A DNA stretch of 64,000 nucleotides from Dyadobacter sp. 50-39. GTDB lineage: Bacteria; Bacteroidota; Bacteroidia; Cytophagales; Spirosomataceae. The DNA lies in contig MKSR01000037.1 of the NCBI GenBank assembly GCA_001898145.1, positions 1 to 64,000 on the forward strand, read 5' to 3'. The first letter of the stretch is position 1, and the number at the start of each line of letters is the position of its first letter. The position numbers and the translations under genes were made by a program. Of this stretch, positions 43,777 through 52,462 are shown one piece after another. The notes below the pieces were generated by a model, which was not told where the DNA came from, did not search any database, and saw only the letters and a program-made list of their open reading frames with translations.

Positions 43777-46248
43777 CTAAAATTTTCTTCCGGGCTTAGT
43801 TCCTTCGCGGATTGGCCGTTCTTGCTTGCCAGCTGCTTGGTCTTCACGCTTGCCAGTGCCGCGGAAGCTGCCAAACCGCCAGCTGAATGTTAAGGTCAAT
43901 GAGCGGTTGTAATACCGGTTGGCACTGTTGCTTTGAAAGCTCGGGGCAGTTGCAATGCTTTTTTGCAAAAAGTTACTGCGCAGAAAATTATTAACCCCCA
44001 GTGTTAGGCTTGCTTTCTTATCCAGGAGCTCTTTTTGGACAGAGAAGCTATAAGAATAGTCTGCCGAATTTCGTCCCTGCAGGGTTACATAACCATTACT
44101 ATAGTCTCCCGAGAACTGGATGGTATATCCCCGGGGGAGTATATACGAACTGTTTAGTGTATACGCGTAAAAGATCGCGTCATTTTTAACGTTCAGCGCG
44201 CTGCTGGAAAACCACACGTGGTAAATTTCAGCGCTCGTACCCATTGTCCAGCTGTTGCTGAGCTGCATATATATATTTACATTGGCGCCCAGGCGCTTGT
44301 TCGACGCAATATTTTGCGAGGTTGTGTAGGAGATGCCAAGACTGTCTACGCGGCTCAGTTGTTCGATGGCATTACTGTTGGCGTTGCCATAGATGCTGCT
44401 GTTTAGCGCCAGGCCGGAAGGACTGTTATAGGAATGTGCTAGTTCCAGCATCCGGGTGACTTCCGGCCTTAACCGGGGATTTCCGGCCGAAACGTTGCGG
44501 GGGTCGCTGGCATTGACATAGGGATTTAAGTCCCATATCCAGGGGCGCCGGATGCGCTCGGTGTAGTTTAGTTTAAAATCGTGCTGGTCATTGAGTTTTC
44601 TGGTAATAAGCATGTTGGGGACAAAGTTGCCGAATGTCGCCTTAAAGGAAGGGGAAGGCCCTGCGAAATTGCCGCCAAGGTGCGTGCTCTCATAGCGGAG
44701 CCCGGGCCGGAATCCCCAGCCGCCCGGCGTTTCCAGTTTGAAGCTAAGGTAGGCTGCCAGGGTATTTTGAAAGTAGGCCATGCGGTCAGAGCGGAATGGC
44801 ACCTCCTGCAGCGGGCCGCCTGGATTGTTGTGGTTGTTAAGAACGGTGAAAGAGCTGTTTGATTCATTCCTTGCGAAACGCAAGCCGGTTTCGATCAATT
44901 GCTTGCCGGATTCGCTCAGGGGATGCCCGTAGTCGACCTGGAAGCTAAGGTCATGACCCGAGCCTTTATTGGGGCTTTGCTCCCTGAAATGGGGTCCCCC
45001 GTCAAGGCGGAATTGTTCAGTCACATAACCTGATTTGTCGTTGGAACGGCCGTAATTGCCGACCAACCGGAGATTCTGTTCTGGCCGTTTGAATTTTTTC
45101 TCATAATTGAGCGAAAAATCTACCCAGCCGAAATTTCCATTCTGGTAACTTTTTTGATTATACTCCGTTCTTTCAACCCCAGTGGTATACAAGTTGTAAA
45201 GGCTGGCCTGTTGTGGCCAATGTCCTTTCCAATAGGAGATTCCGAGTCCTACCTTCTGTGAAGAATCCGGCGTGAATTCAACGTTGAAGTCGCCGTAGAC
45301 GCCCTTATCCTTTTGAATAGCATCTGAGCGCTGGATCAGCTCGCCGATCTTGACGCCGCCAGCTAATGATGACCGTTCCAGCATAGAGACGTTACGCTGG
45401 CGTTCCTGGCTGCCATTTAAGGTAAGCCCGAATGCAAATTTGCCACTGGATAGATTTACGGCGCCGTTCATGGATTGTTCCAGGTTACCGCCGCTCAGGT
45501 CAATGCTGCCATTGGTCCCTTTCATTTTCTTTTTGGTAACGATATTGATGACACCCGCGGCGCCTTCGGCCTCATACTTGGCGGAAGGAGAAGTGATCAC
45601 TTCGACCGATTCGATCGCACTGGAAGGAATCAATTTAAGCGCCTCTTTGAGGTTTTTGGCCAAAATCCCTGAGGGCATGCCGTTCAACAAGACTTTAATG
45701 TTGGAATTCCCCCTCAATTTTACTTCTCCGTTGGCGCCTACGGACACCATTGGGGCTTTCCGGAGCACATCGGACGCGGAGCCGCCTTTATTGCCGATGT
45801 CGGCGGAGGCATTATACACCAGTTTGTCACCCATGTTCACTATCAGAGCCTTTTTGCCTGTGATGGTGATTTCGCCTAACGTACTGGCCTGTGCCTGTAA
45901 GTAAATTGTTCCCAGGTCGATTACCCTGTTTGCCCCGACAGTCAAGGTGGTTGACTGGTAGGTTTTGTACCCTACATAAGACAGGATAAGTACATAGTTG
46001 CCCTTTCCCTCGGTAAATAGTTCAAATGCGCCTTTTTCGGAAGTTAATGAACTGGCTACAATCGAACCATCGTTTGCCTTCAAGGCAACGGTCACAAATT
46101 CCATCGGATTCTTGGAGGAAGAATCTGCCACGCTTCCCCTAATTAAAAAGCCCTTATCAACCGCCGGATTCTGGGCAAAAGAAGCAGTTGCGGCGATCCA
46201 AAGTCCTATAAAGGTTATACACCATCGGTGTCTTCTGTTGTTAAACAT
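43777..46248 (-). CDS. TonB-dependent-receptor-like outer-membrane beta-barrel protein
   Basis: 823 residues: signal peptide (1-25, ending SFAQ), carboxypeptidase-regulatory-like domain (about 30-110), a plug domain with AINIVTKKK-type pattern (EAEGAAGVINIVTKKKMKGT, about 203-222) and a long outer-membrane beta-barrel ending RSLTLTFSWRFGSFRG. The first two blocks plus barrel match the outer membrane beta-barrel family of Bacteroidota (related to TonB receptors, no SusD partner). It is the first gene of the glycan operon (23 bases before GT87) and is transcribed divergently from the LytS/LytTR pair at 46415, which is a plausible regulator. Confidence 0.9.
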   Translation of the reverse strand: MFNNRRHRWCITFIGLWIAATASFAQNPAVDKGFLIRGSVADSSSKNPMEFVTVALKANDGSIVASSLTSEKGAFELFTEGKGNYVLILSYVGYKTYQSTTLTVGANRVIDLGTIYLQAQASTLGEITITGKKALIVNMGDKLVYNASADIGNKGGSASDVLRKAPMVSVGANGEVKLRGNSNIKVLLNGMPSGILAKNLKEALKLIPSSAIESVEVITSPSAKYEAEGAAGVINIVTKKKMKGTNGSIDLSGGNLEQSMNGAVNLSSGKFAFGLTLNGSQERQRNVSMLERSSLAGGVKIGELIQRSDAIQKDKGVYGDFNVEFTPDSSQKVGLGISYWKGHWPQQASLYNLYTTGVERTEYNQKSYQNGNFGWVDFSLNYEKKFKRPEQNLRLVGNYGRSNDKSGYVTEQFRLDGGPHFREQSPNKGSGHDLSFQVDYGHPLSESGKQLIETGLRFARNESNSSFTVLNNHNNPGGPLQEVPFRSDRMAYFQNTLAAYLSFKLETPGGWGFRPGLRYESTHLGGNFAGPSPSFKATFGNFVPNMLITRKLNDQHDFKLNYTERIRRPWIWDLNPYVNASDPRNVSAGNPRLRPEVTRMLELAHSYNSPSGLALNSSIYGNANSNAIEQLSRVDSLGISYTTSQNIASNKRLGANVNIYMQLSNSWTMGTSAEIYHVWFSSSALNVKNDAIFYAYTLNSSYILPRGYTIQFSGDYSNGYVTLQGRNSADYSYSFSVQKELLDKKASLTLGVNNFLRSNFLQKSIATAPSFQSNSANRYYNRSLTLTFSWRFGSFRGTGKREDQAAGKQERPIREGTKPGRKF

Positions 46249-46414
46249 TTCTCTGAGTTTATTCGGTAATTCTCAAAGAAAAATGTTCCTCAGCTGCGGC
46301 TAAAATGTAAATGAGCAACCTCATGGTTTTGATGACTAACAACGTTTGTCATCTATTCTTGCCGGATAGGGGGAAAAAGCAGAATTTTGAGCGTTCGATA
46401 CAAAAGTCAGTTAT

Positions 46415-47443
46415 ATGTCAGAGAAAAGGAAATGGTATTTTAGCGTGTATGTCCAGGAAGGTGGATTCTTCGTTGCCATGTTCATTCTGACCATGTTGCA
46501 CGAATGGATAGAAGTAGATACAGTAATCGGACTTTTAAAAGGGCTGGCTTTCTTTCTCATCCTTTATCTGCAGGCGCAATTGCATCGGTTCTTTATACTT
46601 CCGCTGATGCTTAAAAAGCAGTATGGCATGTATACGATAGTGAGCATCGTTACAACATTGGCGGGAGCGCTACTGCTTTATACTGCCAACTACTTTTGGC
46701 TTGCTCCCGCTTTTTATTTCGAGGACGGTTTTCTCATTTCGTTTATTTACCATTTTGTTATTTGTACGGTTAGTACCATTACCATTATGTCATTTTCCCT
46801 GGCCCGTCAATATTCCATAGCTGTGCAGAACCGGTACCATGACCAGCTACTGCTTAGTGAAATGAATATCAAGTTCCTGCATGCTCAGTTGAATCCCCAT
46901 TTCTTTTTCAATATGTTTAATAACCTCTATGGTGTGAGCCTGACCGAACCGGCGAGGGTGCCTGAGCTTATCCTGCAACTGTCCGGGCTGATGAGATATC
47001 AATTAGAAAACGGCACAAAATCGACGGTAAGTATCCAGGAGGAAATCGAATTCGTTCGCAACTACATTGTTATGGAAAAGGAGCGGGTCGGCAATAGGTG
47101 TGCCATCTCCTTCAATACCCCCCCGGATAGCTCACTACTCAGCAGTTACCAGATCGCGCCTTTGATCCTGATTACCCTGGTAGAAAATGCATTCAAGCAT
47201 AGCCTGACCGTTACGGCAACCTGGTTTATCGATATCACCATTGAGATGAAGGATCACCGGTTGATACTCGATATACAGAATTCGCTACCGGACTTATCTT
47301 TGAAACAGGACTCCACTGGTATTGGGCTGAAAAACATTGAGCAGCGCCTGGAGCTCCTGTACAAAGGGCAATATAGTTTTCTTACCGCTGCTGACCAAGA
47401 CAGCTACCGGACAACCTTGATATTGCAGCTAAAGAATTTTTGA
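46415..47443 (+). CDS. LytS-type sensor histidine kinase
   Basis: 342 residues with four N-terminal helices (about 15-35, 40-60, 70-92, 108-128) and a His_kinase domain: QLNPHFFFNMFNNLYG with the phospho-acceptor His, then LVENAFKHSLTVTA and GIGLKNIEQRLELLYKGQY for ATP binding. It is followed 3 bases later by the LytTR regulator and is divergent from the outer-membrane receptor operon, so it probably controls it. This is the second of three such pairs in the window. Confidence 0.94.
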   Translation: MSEKRKWYFSVYVQEGGFFVAMFILTMLHEWIEVDTVIGLLKGLAFFLILYLQAQLHRFFILPLMLKKQYGMYTIVSIVTTLAGALLLYTANYFWLAPAFYFEDGFLISFIYHFVICTVSTITIMSFSLARQYSIAVQNRYHDQLLLSEMNIKFLHAQLNPHFFFNMFNNLYGVSLTEPARVPELILQLSGLMRYQLENGTKSTVSIQEEIEFVRNYIVMEKERVGNRCAISFNTPPDSSLLSSYQIAPLILITLVENAFKHSLTVTATWFIDITIEMKDHRLILDIQNSLPDLSLKQDSTGIGLKNIEQRLELLYKGQYSFLTAADQDSYRTTLILQLKNF

Positions 47444-47446
47444 ACT

Positions 47447-48160
47447 ATGGAGCCATTGCGTTGTATCATCGTTGACGATGAAGAGGGTGCACATCGGGTA
47501 ATCGCACACTACCTTCATGACATTTCATTCCTAACCCTTTGCGGTTCATTCTACAACGCCCTTCAGGCAATGGATCACTGTTATAGTAATCCCGTAGATG
47601 TTATTTTTTTGGATATCAACATGCCAGGGCTTTCAGGTATGGAAATGTTGGCCGCCATGTCACACCCGCCGTTGGTTGTATTGACTACCGCGCACAGTCA
47701 ATATGCCCTGGATAGCTACAAGTACCAGGTAGTGGATTACCTGGTGAAACCCATAGAACTGCCCAGGTTTATGGCGGCTGTCGATAAGGTTCTCATCCGT
47801 TACAGGCCTGTCAGTCCGGCGGGGCATGGGGCCGGCGGCCGGACCGCAGCATCGGATTTCTTAATGTTGAAGGTGGACGGGAATATTCTTAGGGTCGAGC
47901 TTGAGCATATACTCTATGTCCAAAGCTGGGGAAATTACGTCCGGGTTTATACCACCGAGGCGACCTATCTGAGTCCAATAACAACCACTGAGATAGAGAA
48001 TAAGCTCGATAAGGCGCGTTTTATGCGTATTCATAAATCCTATATAGTTGCATTGAAGAAGATACAGAAAATTACCGGTGGACAGGTTCAGTTGGACAAA
48101 AGCGTCACATTGCCGATCGGGAACACTTATCGACGTGAATTGATTGAAGTACTTCAATAG
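47447..48160 (+). CDS. LytTR-family response regulator
   Basis: 237 residues: receiver domain with CIIVDDEEGAHR, phospho-Asp in VIFLDINMPGLSGME and Lys in YLVKPIELPR; then a LytTR DNA-binding domain (about 140-237) with ILYVQSWGNYVRVYT and FMRIHKSYIVALKKI. It is paired with the kinase immediately upstream. Binding sites would be direct repeats, likely in the shared intergenic region 46249-46414, where I did not identify them with certainty. Confidence 0.94.
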   Translation: MEPLRCIIVDDEEGAHRVIAHYLHDISFLTLCGSFYNALQAMDHCYSNPVDVIFLDINMPGLSGMEMLAAMSHPPLVVLTTAHSQYALDSYKYQVVDYLVKPIELPRFMAAVDKVLIRYRPVSPAGHGAGGRTAASDFLMLKVDGNILRVELEHILYVQSWGNYVRVYTTEATYLSPITTTEIENKLDKARFMRIHKSYIVALKKIQKITGGQVQLDKSVTLPIGNTYRRELIEVLQ

Positions 48161-48421
48161 GAAAGGTGTATTGGCTTCTGGCCACCACTAGGAAACGGAT
48201 ATTGCGTATGCGGTTTATGGCCTGCACGACAAAAATGAAATTGGAAAGACTTTCAAAATCAAAATGACCAATCAGGTTCGTCATTGAAAACAACGAGTTT
48301 GTCATTTGATTGCTCAGTTGGCCAAGGCGATTACTTACTTTGTATTAGGGAATCAGATCTAGTTAACGAGAATGGGATGCGCTCCCTCTCACGAGAAAAG
48401 CTTTTTAGATAATCTACTACT

Positions 48422-48859
48422 ATGCAGAAAAATTCTTCGGCAGAAGGTGGCGACACCACTTCGTCTACAAATATTGCCAGCTTATGGCTGCGCCTAGGTC
48501 TGGGTGTTGCTATGCTCCCTCACGGATATGAAAAATTGACTCATTTCGCTGAGCTAAAGAACTCTTTCATGAGCTTTCTAGGACTGAGCGATCCTGTCTC
48601 GCTGGCACTGGCCATTGGAGCTGAATTGTTTTGTTCCATCTTGCTTGCGATAGGACTGTTAACACGGCTTGTACTCATTCCACTTATCATAACTGCGTTC
48701 GTAATTGTTTTTGTAGCACACCGGGGGGATATTGTCGGCGAAGGAGCCGCAGGTTTCTTGTTGTTAGTCGGCTATATCACTTCTCTGCTGCTGGGAGCGG
48801 GTAAGTATAGCGTGGATGCTGTCATTTCTAAGAAGACAGACCATCGGTTTTCTTTCTAG
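48422..48859 (+). CDS. DoxX-family membrane protein
   Basis: 145 residues with four hydrophobic helices. The pattern LWLRLGLGVAMLPHGYEKLT near the N-terminus and AIGAELFCSILLAIGLLTRL in the middle match the DoxX family (quinone or thiol-linked membrane proteins). It lacks the paired cysteines of MauE-like members. It is a single gene; a transporter remnant follows immediately. Confidence 0.85.
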   Translation: MQKNSSAEGGDTTSSTNIASLWLRLGLGVAMLPHGYEKLTHFAELKNSFMSFLGLSDPVSLALAIGAELFCSILLAIGLLTRLVLIPLIITAFVIVFVAHRGDIVGEGAAGFLLLVGYITSLLLGAGKYSVDAVISKKTDHRFSF

Positions 48860-49018
48860 CCATTTCCGGCGTTGCAACCACTCTTAGATGGATTCTCTAT
48901 TACCGGGCTATCAAGCTTGGGCCCGTTTTGGCAATAGTCTTATTTGATAAAGGATTGATTTCCAGTGTACTGGCCGGAATGATCACTGCTGGGTTTGCCT
49001 TTTGGATTAGAATTTGAT
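48856..49018 (+). pseudogene. EamA/DMT transporter C-terminal remnant
   Basis: The unbroken frame translates to AISGVATTLRWILYYRAIKL, followed by GPVLAIVLFDKGLISSVLAG and MITAGFAFWIRI then stop. This matches the second EamA repeat (SGLATG-LSW-LYFRALKLG) of drug/metabolite transporters. The rest of the gene is missing, and the fragment directly follows DoxX. A gene fossil, too short for ordinary gene finding. Confidence 0.7.
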
Positions 49019-49122
49019 AACTTGCGGTATCATACTATATGATCCTGTTCTTCTTCCCGCCCCTCAATTGGCGTGGATTTTTTTTCAATATGGCCTTATC
49101 AGGCCCGCAAGTATAATCCAAA

Positions 49123-50202
49123 ATGAGTGATAATCTCAACTTCCTTTTTTTAGGCAACACCCTCATGTCCTGGGCCCTGGCCATCTCACTTCTTGTTATA
49201 CTCTTTATTGTCATCAGACTGTTCCGTTCTGTGGTGATTAGAAGGGCGAAGAAGTGGTCCTTAAAGACCACCACATCTTGGGACAACTTTTTGATTGAAA
49301 TGATCGAATCTTCGGTGGTGCCGGTATTCTATATCGGGTCGTTTTACCTGGCATTTTCGATGCTGACAATGCCCGCGAACATTAACCGGGTCCTCCACAT
49401 TGCTTTTCTGATCGTTGTCACCTTTTTCGCCCTCCGGATTGTGAGCTCGGCTTTTAAGAAGTTTGTGCTTTCTTTCATCCATCATCAGGAAAACAGCGAA
49501 GCTAAGCAAAAGCAGGCAAGCGGGCTTATCCTGATTGTGAGCATAGTCATCTGGATTATCGGGTTCATTTTTATGATCGATAACCTGGGCTACAACGTCA
49601 CCTCGCTGATCGCCGGGCTGGGGATCGGTGGTATTGCCATCGCTTTGGCTGCGCAGACGATCCTGGGCGACCTGTTCAGCTATTTCGTTATTTTCTTCGA
49701 CAGGCCTTTCGAAATCGGTGATTTTGTAGTGATCGACGACAAGTCGGGGATCGTCGAGTATATCGGGATTAAAACGACCAGGCTACGGACTTTGGGCGGC
49801 GAGCAGCTTGTTTGTTCCAATACCGACTTGACAAACGCCAGACTGCACAACTATAAAAGGCTCCAAAAACGGCGCGTGCTGTTTTCGCTGGGCGTTACCT
49901 ACCAGACTACGCACGAAAAACTGGAATTGATTCCCCGGATTCTAAAGCAGATCATCGAATCCAAACCATATATACAGTTCGACCGCGCGCATTTTTCCGG
50001 CTACGGGGATTTCAGCCTCAATTACGAAATTGTCTACTATGTGATGGATGCAGATTACACACTGTATATGGACCAGCAGCAATCCATTTATCTTGATATC
50101 TATCGTATTTTCGAGCAGCACGGGATCGAATTCGCATATCCGACCCAGACATTGATTCTACAACCCGAAACCGGCCAGTCATTACAGGGCTCAATGGAAT
50201 GA
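49123..50202 (+). CDS. Small-conductance mechanosensitive channel, MscS family
   Basis: 359 residues with four or five N-terminal helices and the MscS pore and beta domain: IAGLGIGGIAIALAAQTILG (pore helix, about 167-186), then YFVIFFDRPFEIGDFVVI and TRLRTLGGEQLVCSNTDLTN. This is the standard channel that opens on osmotic downshock. It stands alone, followed by a convergent lipoprotein gene. Confidence 0.95.
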   Translation: MSDNLNFLFLGNTLMSWALAISLLVILFIVIRLFRSVVIRRAKKWSLKTTTSWDNFLIEMIESSVVPVFYIGSFYLAFSMLTMPANINRVLHIAFLIVVTFFALRIVSSAFKKFVLSFIHHQENSEAKQKQASGLILIVSIVIWIIGFIFMIDNLGYNVTSLIAGLGIGGIAIALAAQTILGDLFSYFVIFFDRPFEIGDFVVIDDKSGIVEYIGIKTTRLRTLGGEQLVCSNTDLTNARLHNYKRLQKRRVLFSLGVTYQTTHEKLELIPRILKQIIESKPYIQFDRAHFSGYGDFSLNYEIVYYVMDADYTLYMDQQQSIYLDIYRIFEQHGIEFAYPTQTLILQPETGQSLQGSME

Positions 50203-50205
50203 GGT

Positions 50206-50955
50206 CTATTTACAGTCAAGAAGCGCCGTTCCCAGTTCAATCGCCTTCTTTTTGTTGACCTCACCGTCGCTGCTTACGTCCACGGTAATAGCCAGCTCAA
50301 CGCCTTTGTCGAAAATGTACAACCTGTTTTCAAATGAATTCCAGGCCGCAGCCTGGCCAAGGCCGGGCACGTCGCTGTAACTTCGGGCCACTTCGGCGAA
50401 AACCGAATTCAGCGAGCCAGCCGTAGATTTCTGCGTTTCTTTGCTTAGCCTCATCTCGTCAAGCTTTTTGACTTCCGCATTGACTTTGGCATTGTCACTT
50501 TTGCCGTCTATGGCTTTGTCTAACTGTTTTTGAGAGGCCGCGAGTTGTTCTTCGGTCGGGGCGCGGTGGGAGTTTTTGAAATAGTCCAGCGTCACTTCTT
50601 TCATGCCGTGCAATTCGACCAGATCATTTACCGGCACCAGCCTCTCGCTTCCTAATATGGACATCGTTTTTTTGCGTCCGCTTTTCCACGAGTACTGCAT
50701 GCTGTGGTAATCGCTGTTTTTCATCACCCGATTGTAGTTCTGCTTTGCCTGGTCCTTGGATTTTCCCGCCACGGCTGCGGCCTTTTCCAGGGGGAGAAGG
50801 CTGTTGAGCCGGTCTTTGTATGCCAGCAGGCAGCTGGCTGTTTTTCCTTCGATGGCGTTTTTAGAGGAACTTTCGCTGTTGGCGCTTTCACTTTTTGTAC
50901 AGGCAGTGATTGACACAGAAACTGTCAGTAATAAAGACAGAATAGATTTTTTCAT
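50206..50955 (-). CDS. Predicted lipoprotein of unknown function
   Basis: 249 residues starting with the signal peptide MKKSILSLLLTVSVSITACT, whose lipobox ITAC directs lipid anchoring. The mature part is Ser- and Lys-rich, mostly helical in the middle (EEQLAASQKQLDKAIDGKSD) with a strand-rich C-terminus. No family recognised. It lies 21 bases downstream of the OmpA-like gene on the same strand, so the two are probably expressed together. Confidence 0.75.
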   Translation of the reverse strand: MKKSILSLLLTVSVSITACTKSESANSESSSKNAIEGKTASCLLAYKDRLNSLLPLEKAAAVAGKSKDQAKQNYNRVMKNSDYHSMQYSWKSGRKKTMSILGSERLVPVNDLVELHGMKEVTLDYFKNSHRAPTEEQLAASQKQLDKAIDGKSDNAKVNAEVKKLDEMRLSKETQKSTAGSLNSVFAEVARSYSDVPGLGQAAAWNSFENRLYIFDKGVELAITVDVSSDGEVNKKKAIELGTALLDCK

Positions 50956-50976
50956 GGCTAAAAGATTGGATATATC

Positions 50977-52267
50977 CTATAATTTGACAAACTCAACGCG
51001 CCGGTTATTTGCCCGGCCTTCAGCAGTTGCATTGTCGGCAATCGGCTGGGATTCTCCCCGTCCATCCGTATCAATGCGTGCTTCATCAATATTCCAGTTA
51101 GTGACCAGCGCAGCTTTCACGGCGGCCGCCCGTTTGCCCGACAGTGTAAGGTTACTTTGATCATCGCCTTGACTGTCGGTATGCCCGGTCACCCGGATTT
51201 TGACCGCGGGGTTATCCGTTAGGGTTTGTCCGATTTCTTTCAAAATCGCATAGGAAACCGGCTTGATCACGTCCGAATTGGTGTCGAAAAGTATCCCGCT
51301 TGTAACAAATTTGCCCTCTGTCAGCAGTTTGCTGCGGGTGTCGGGAAGGCCGGAGGCAACGCGCAGATCGGTCACAAACACTTCACGGTCTTTTACATAA
51401 AAGGTGTTGGTTTCAAAAATCATCCGGTAGTCGGCTCCTGGCTGAAATGCGCGCGGAATGTCCCAAACTTTGGTTTCATCCAGGTACACCCGCAGCCGCG
51501 CTTTCTGCCTCCATACCGATACCTTAACGAAAGGCTTTTCCGGCGTGTGCCAAAGATCAGTCGTTTTGGTATTGTTCAAAATTTCGCTCGGGTAGGAGTT
51601 CATAACAGCTATGCCCGTACTTCCAACAGGATCCAGTGTCACCGTCACCTGATTGGCGTAGTGGCGGGACAGTATTTCAGGATACAGCTTTGTGTCAACA
51701 AACCGCAGCATGGTCATTACGCGATGCGCGTCGTCGGCGCCGAGCTCGAACTCGATGGTTGTGTTCTCGGGAATTACAGGCACAGACTCAGGATAAAATG
51801 CCTTCATCATTAAATTTGAGCCATTTGCCTGCTTTACCTTGGAGGGTCACAACTTCGCCGGATCCATCGGTATTCCATTTTCCCGGAAAATCACCTACTG
51901 CGTCTTGTGTGAAATCTTCGGCCGCTATGACTTTTTCGCCCGGGATAAAGTCGAATTTTGAATAGGCGGCAAAGCCAACCGGCTGCTTTGACGCGGTCTT
52001 GGCCGTTTTTTCATCATTTGGCTGTTCAGCCCCAATTTCTTGTGTAGCAGGGTTTTCAGATACTTCTTTATGCTTATCCTTTTTTTTGAAAAGTCCGCCA
52101 ATACCGTCTTCGACCTTGTCAAAGCCCTTGTCGATACTTTGATCAATGCGGCCGTTGGCGCGGTCGGTGGCTTTTCTTTTGGCGGTGTTACGCGGGTCAA
52201 GGATTTGCGCCTCGGCCAGGTGGACCAGCAGTATGGCGGCCAGAGTAATTTTGGAACAAATATTCAT
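50977..52267 (-). pseudogene. OmpA-family protein, frameshifted
   Basis: Two overlapping frames make one protein. The N-terminal frame (51788-52267) has a signal peptide (MNICSKITLAAILLVHLAEA), a basic/helical linker (AKRKATDRANGRIDQSIDKG) and ends KWLKFNDEGILS. The second frame (50977-51810) continues AFYPESVPVIPENTTIEFEL and ends in an OmpA peptidoglycan-binding domain: FDTNSDVIKPVSYAILKEIG, VTGHTDSQGDDQSNLTLSGK and RANNRRVEFVKL. A one-base indel in the ATTTTA run near 51800 joins them as NDEG-FYPESV. Otherwise intact; true loss or sequencing error cannot be told apart here. Confidence 0.85.
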
Positions 52268-52462
52268 CGGTTTTTCAGGAACGTGGCTGTCAAATATCGG
52301 CCGGCACCTGCCGCATTCAAATACTGACTGAGCAACTGACAAACTTGAAGGAGTAAACTGCACGGTAAAATGCGCGTGTCACTCATTCAGGTGATTCATC
52401 TGCTCACCGGCCCTGATCTTTTCGCTAAGCAGGACTATATTTACTTGCTACCAAGATATCTT

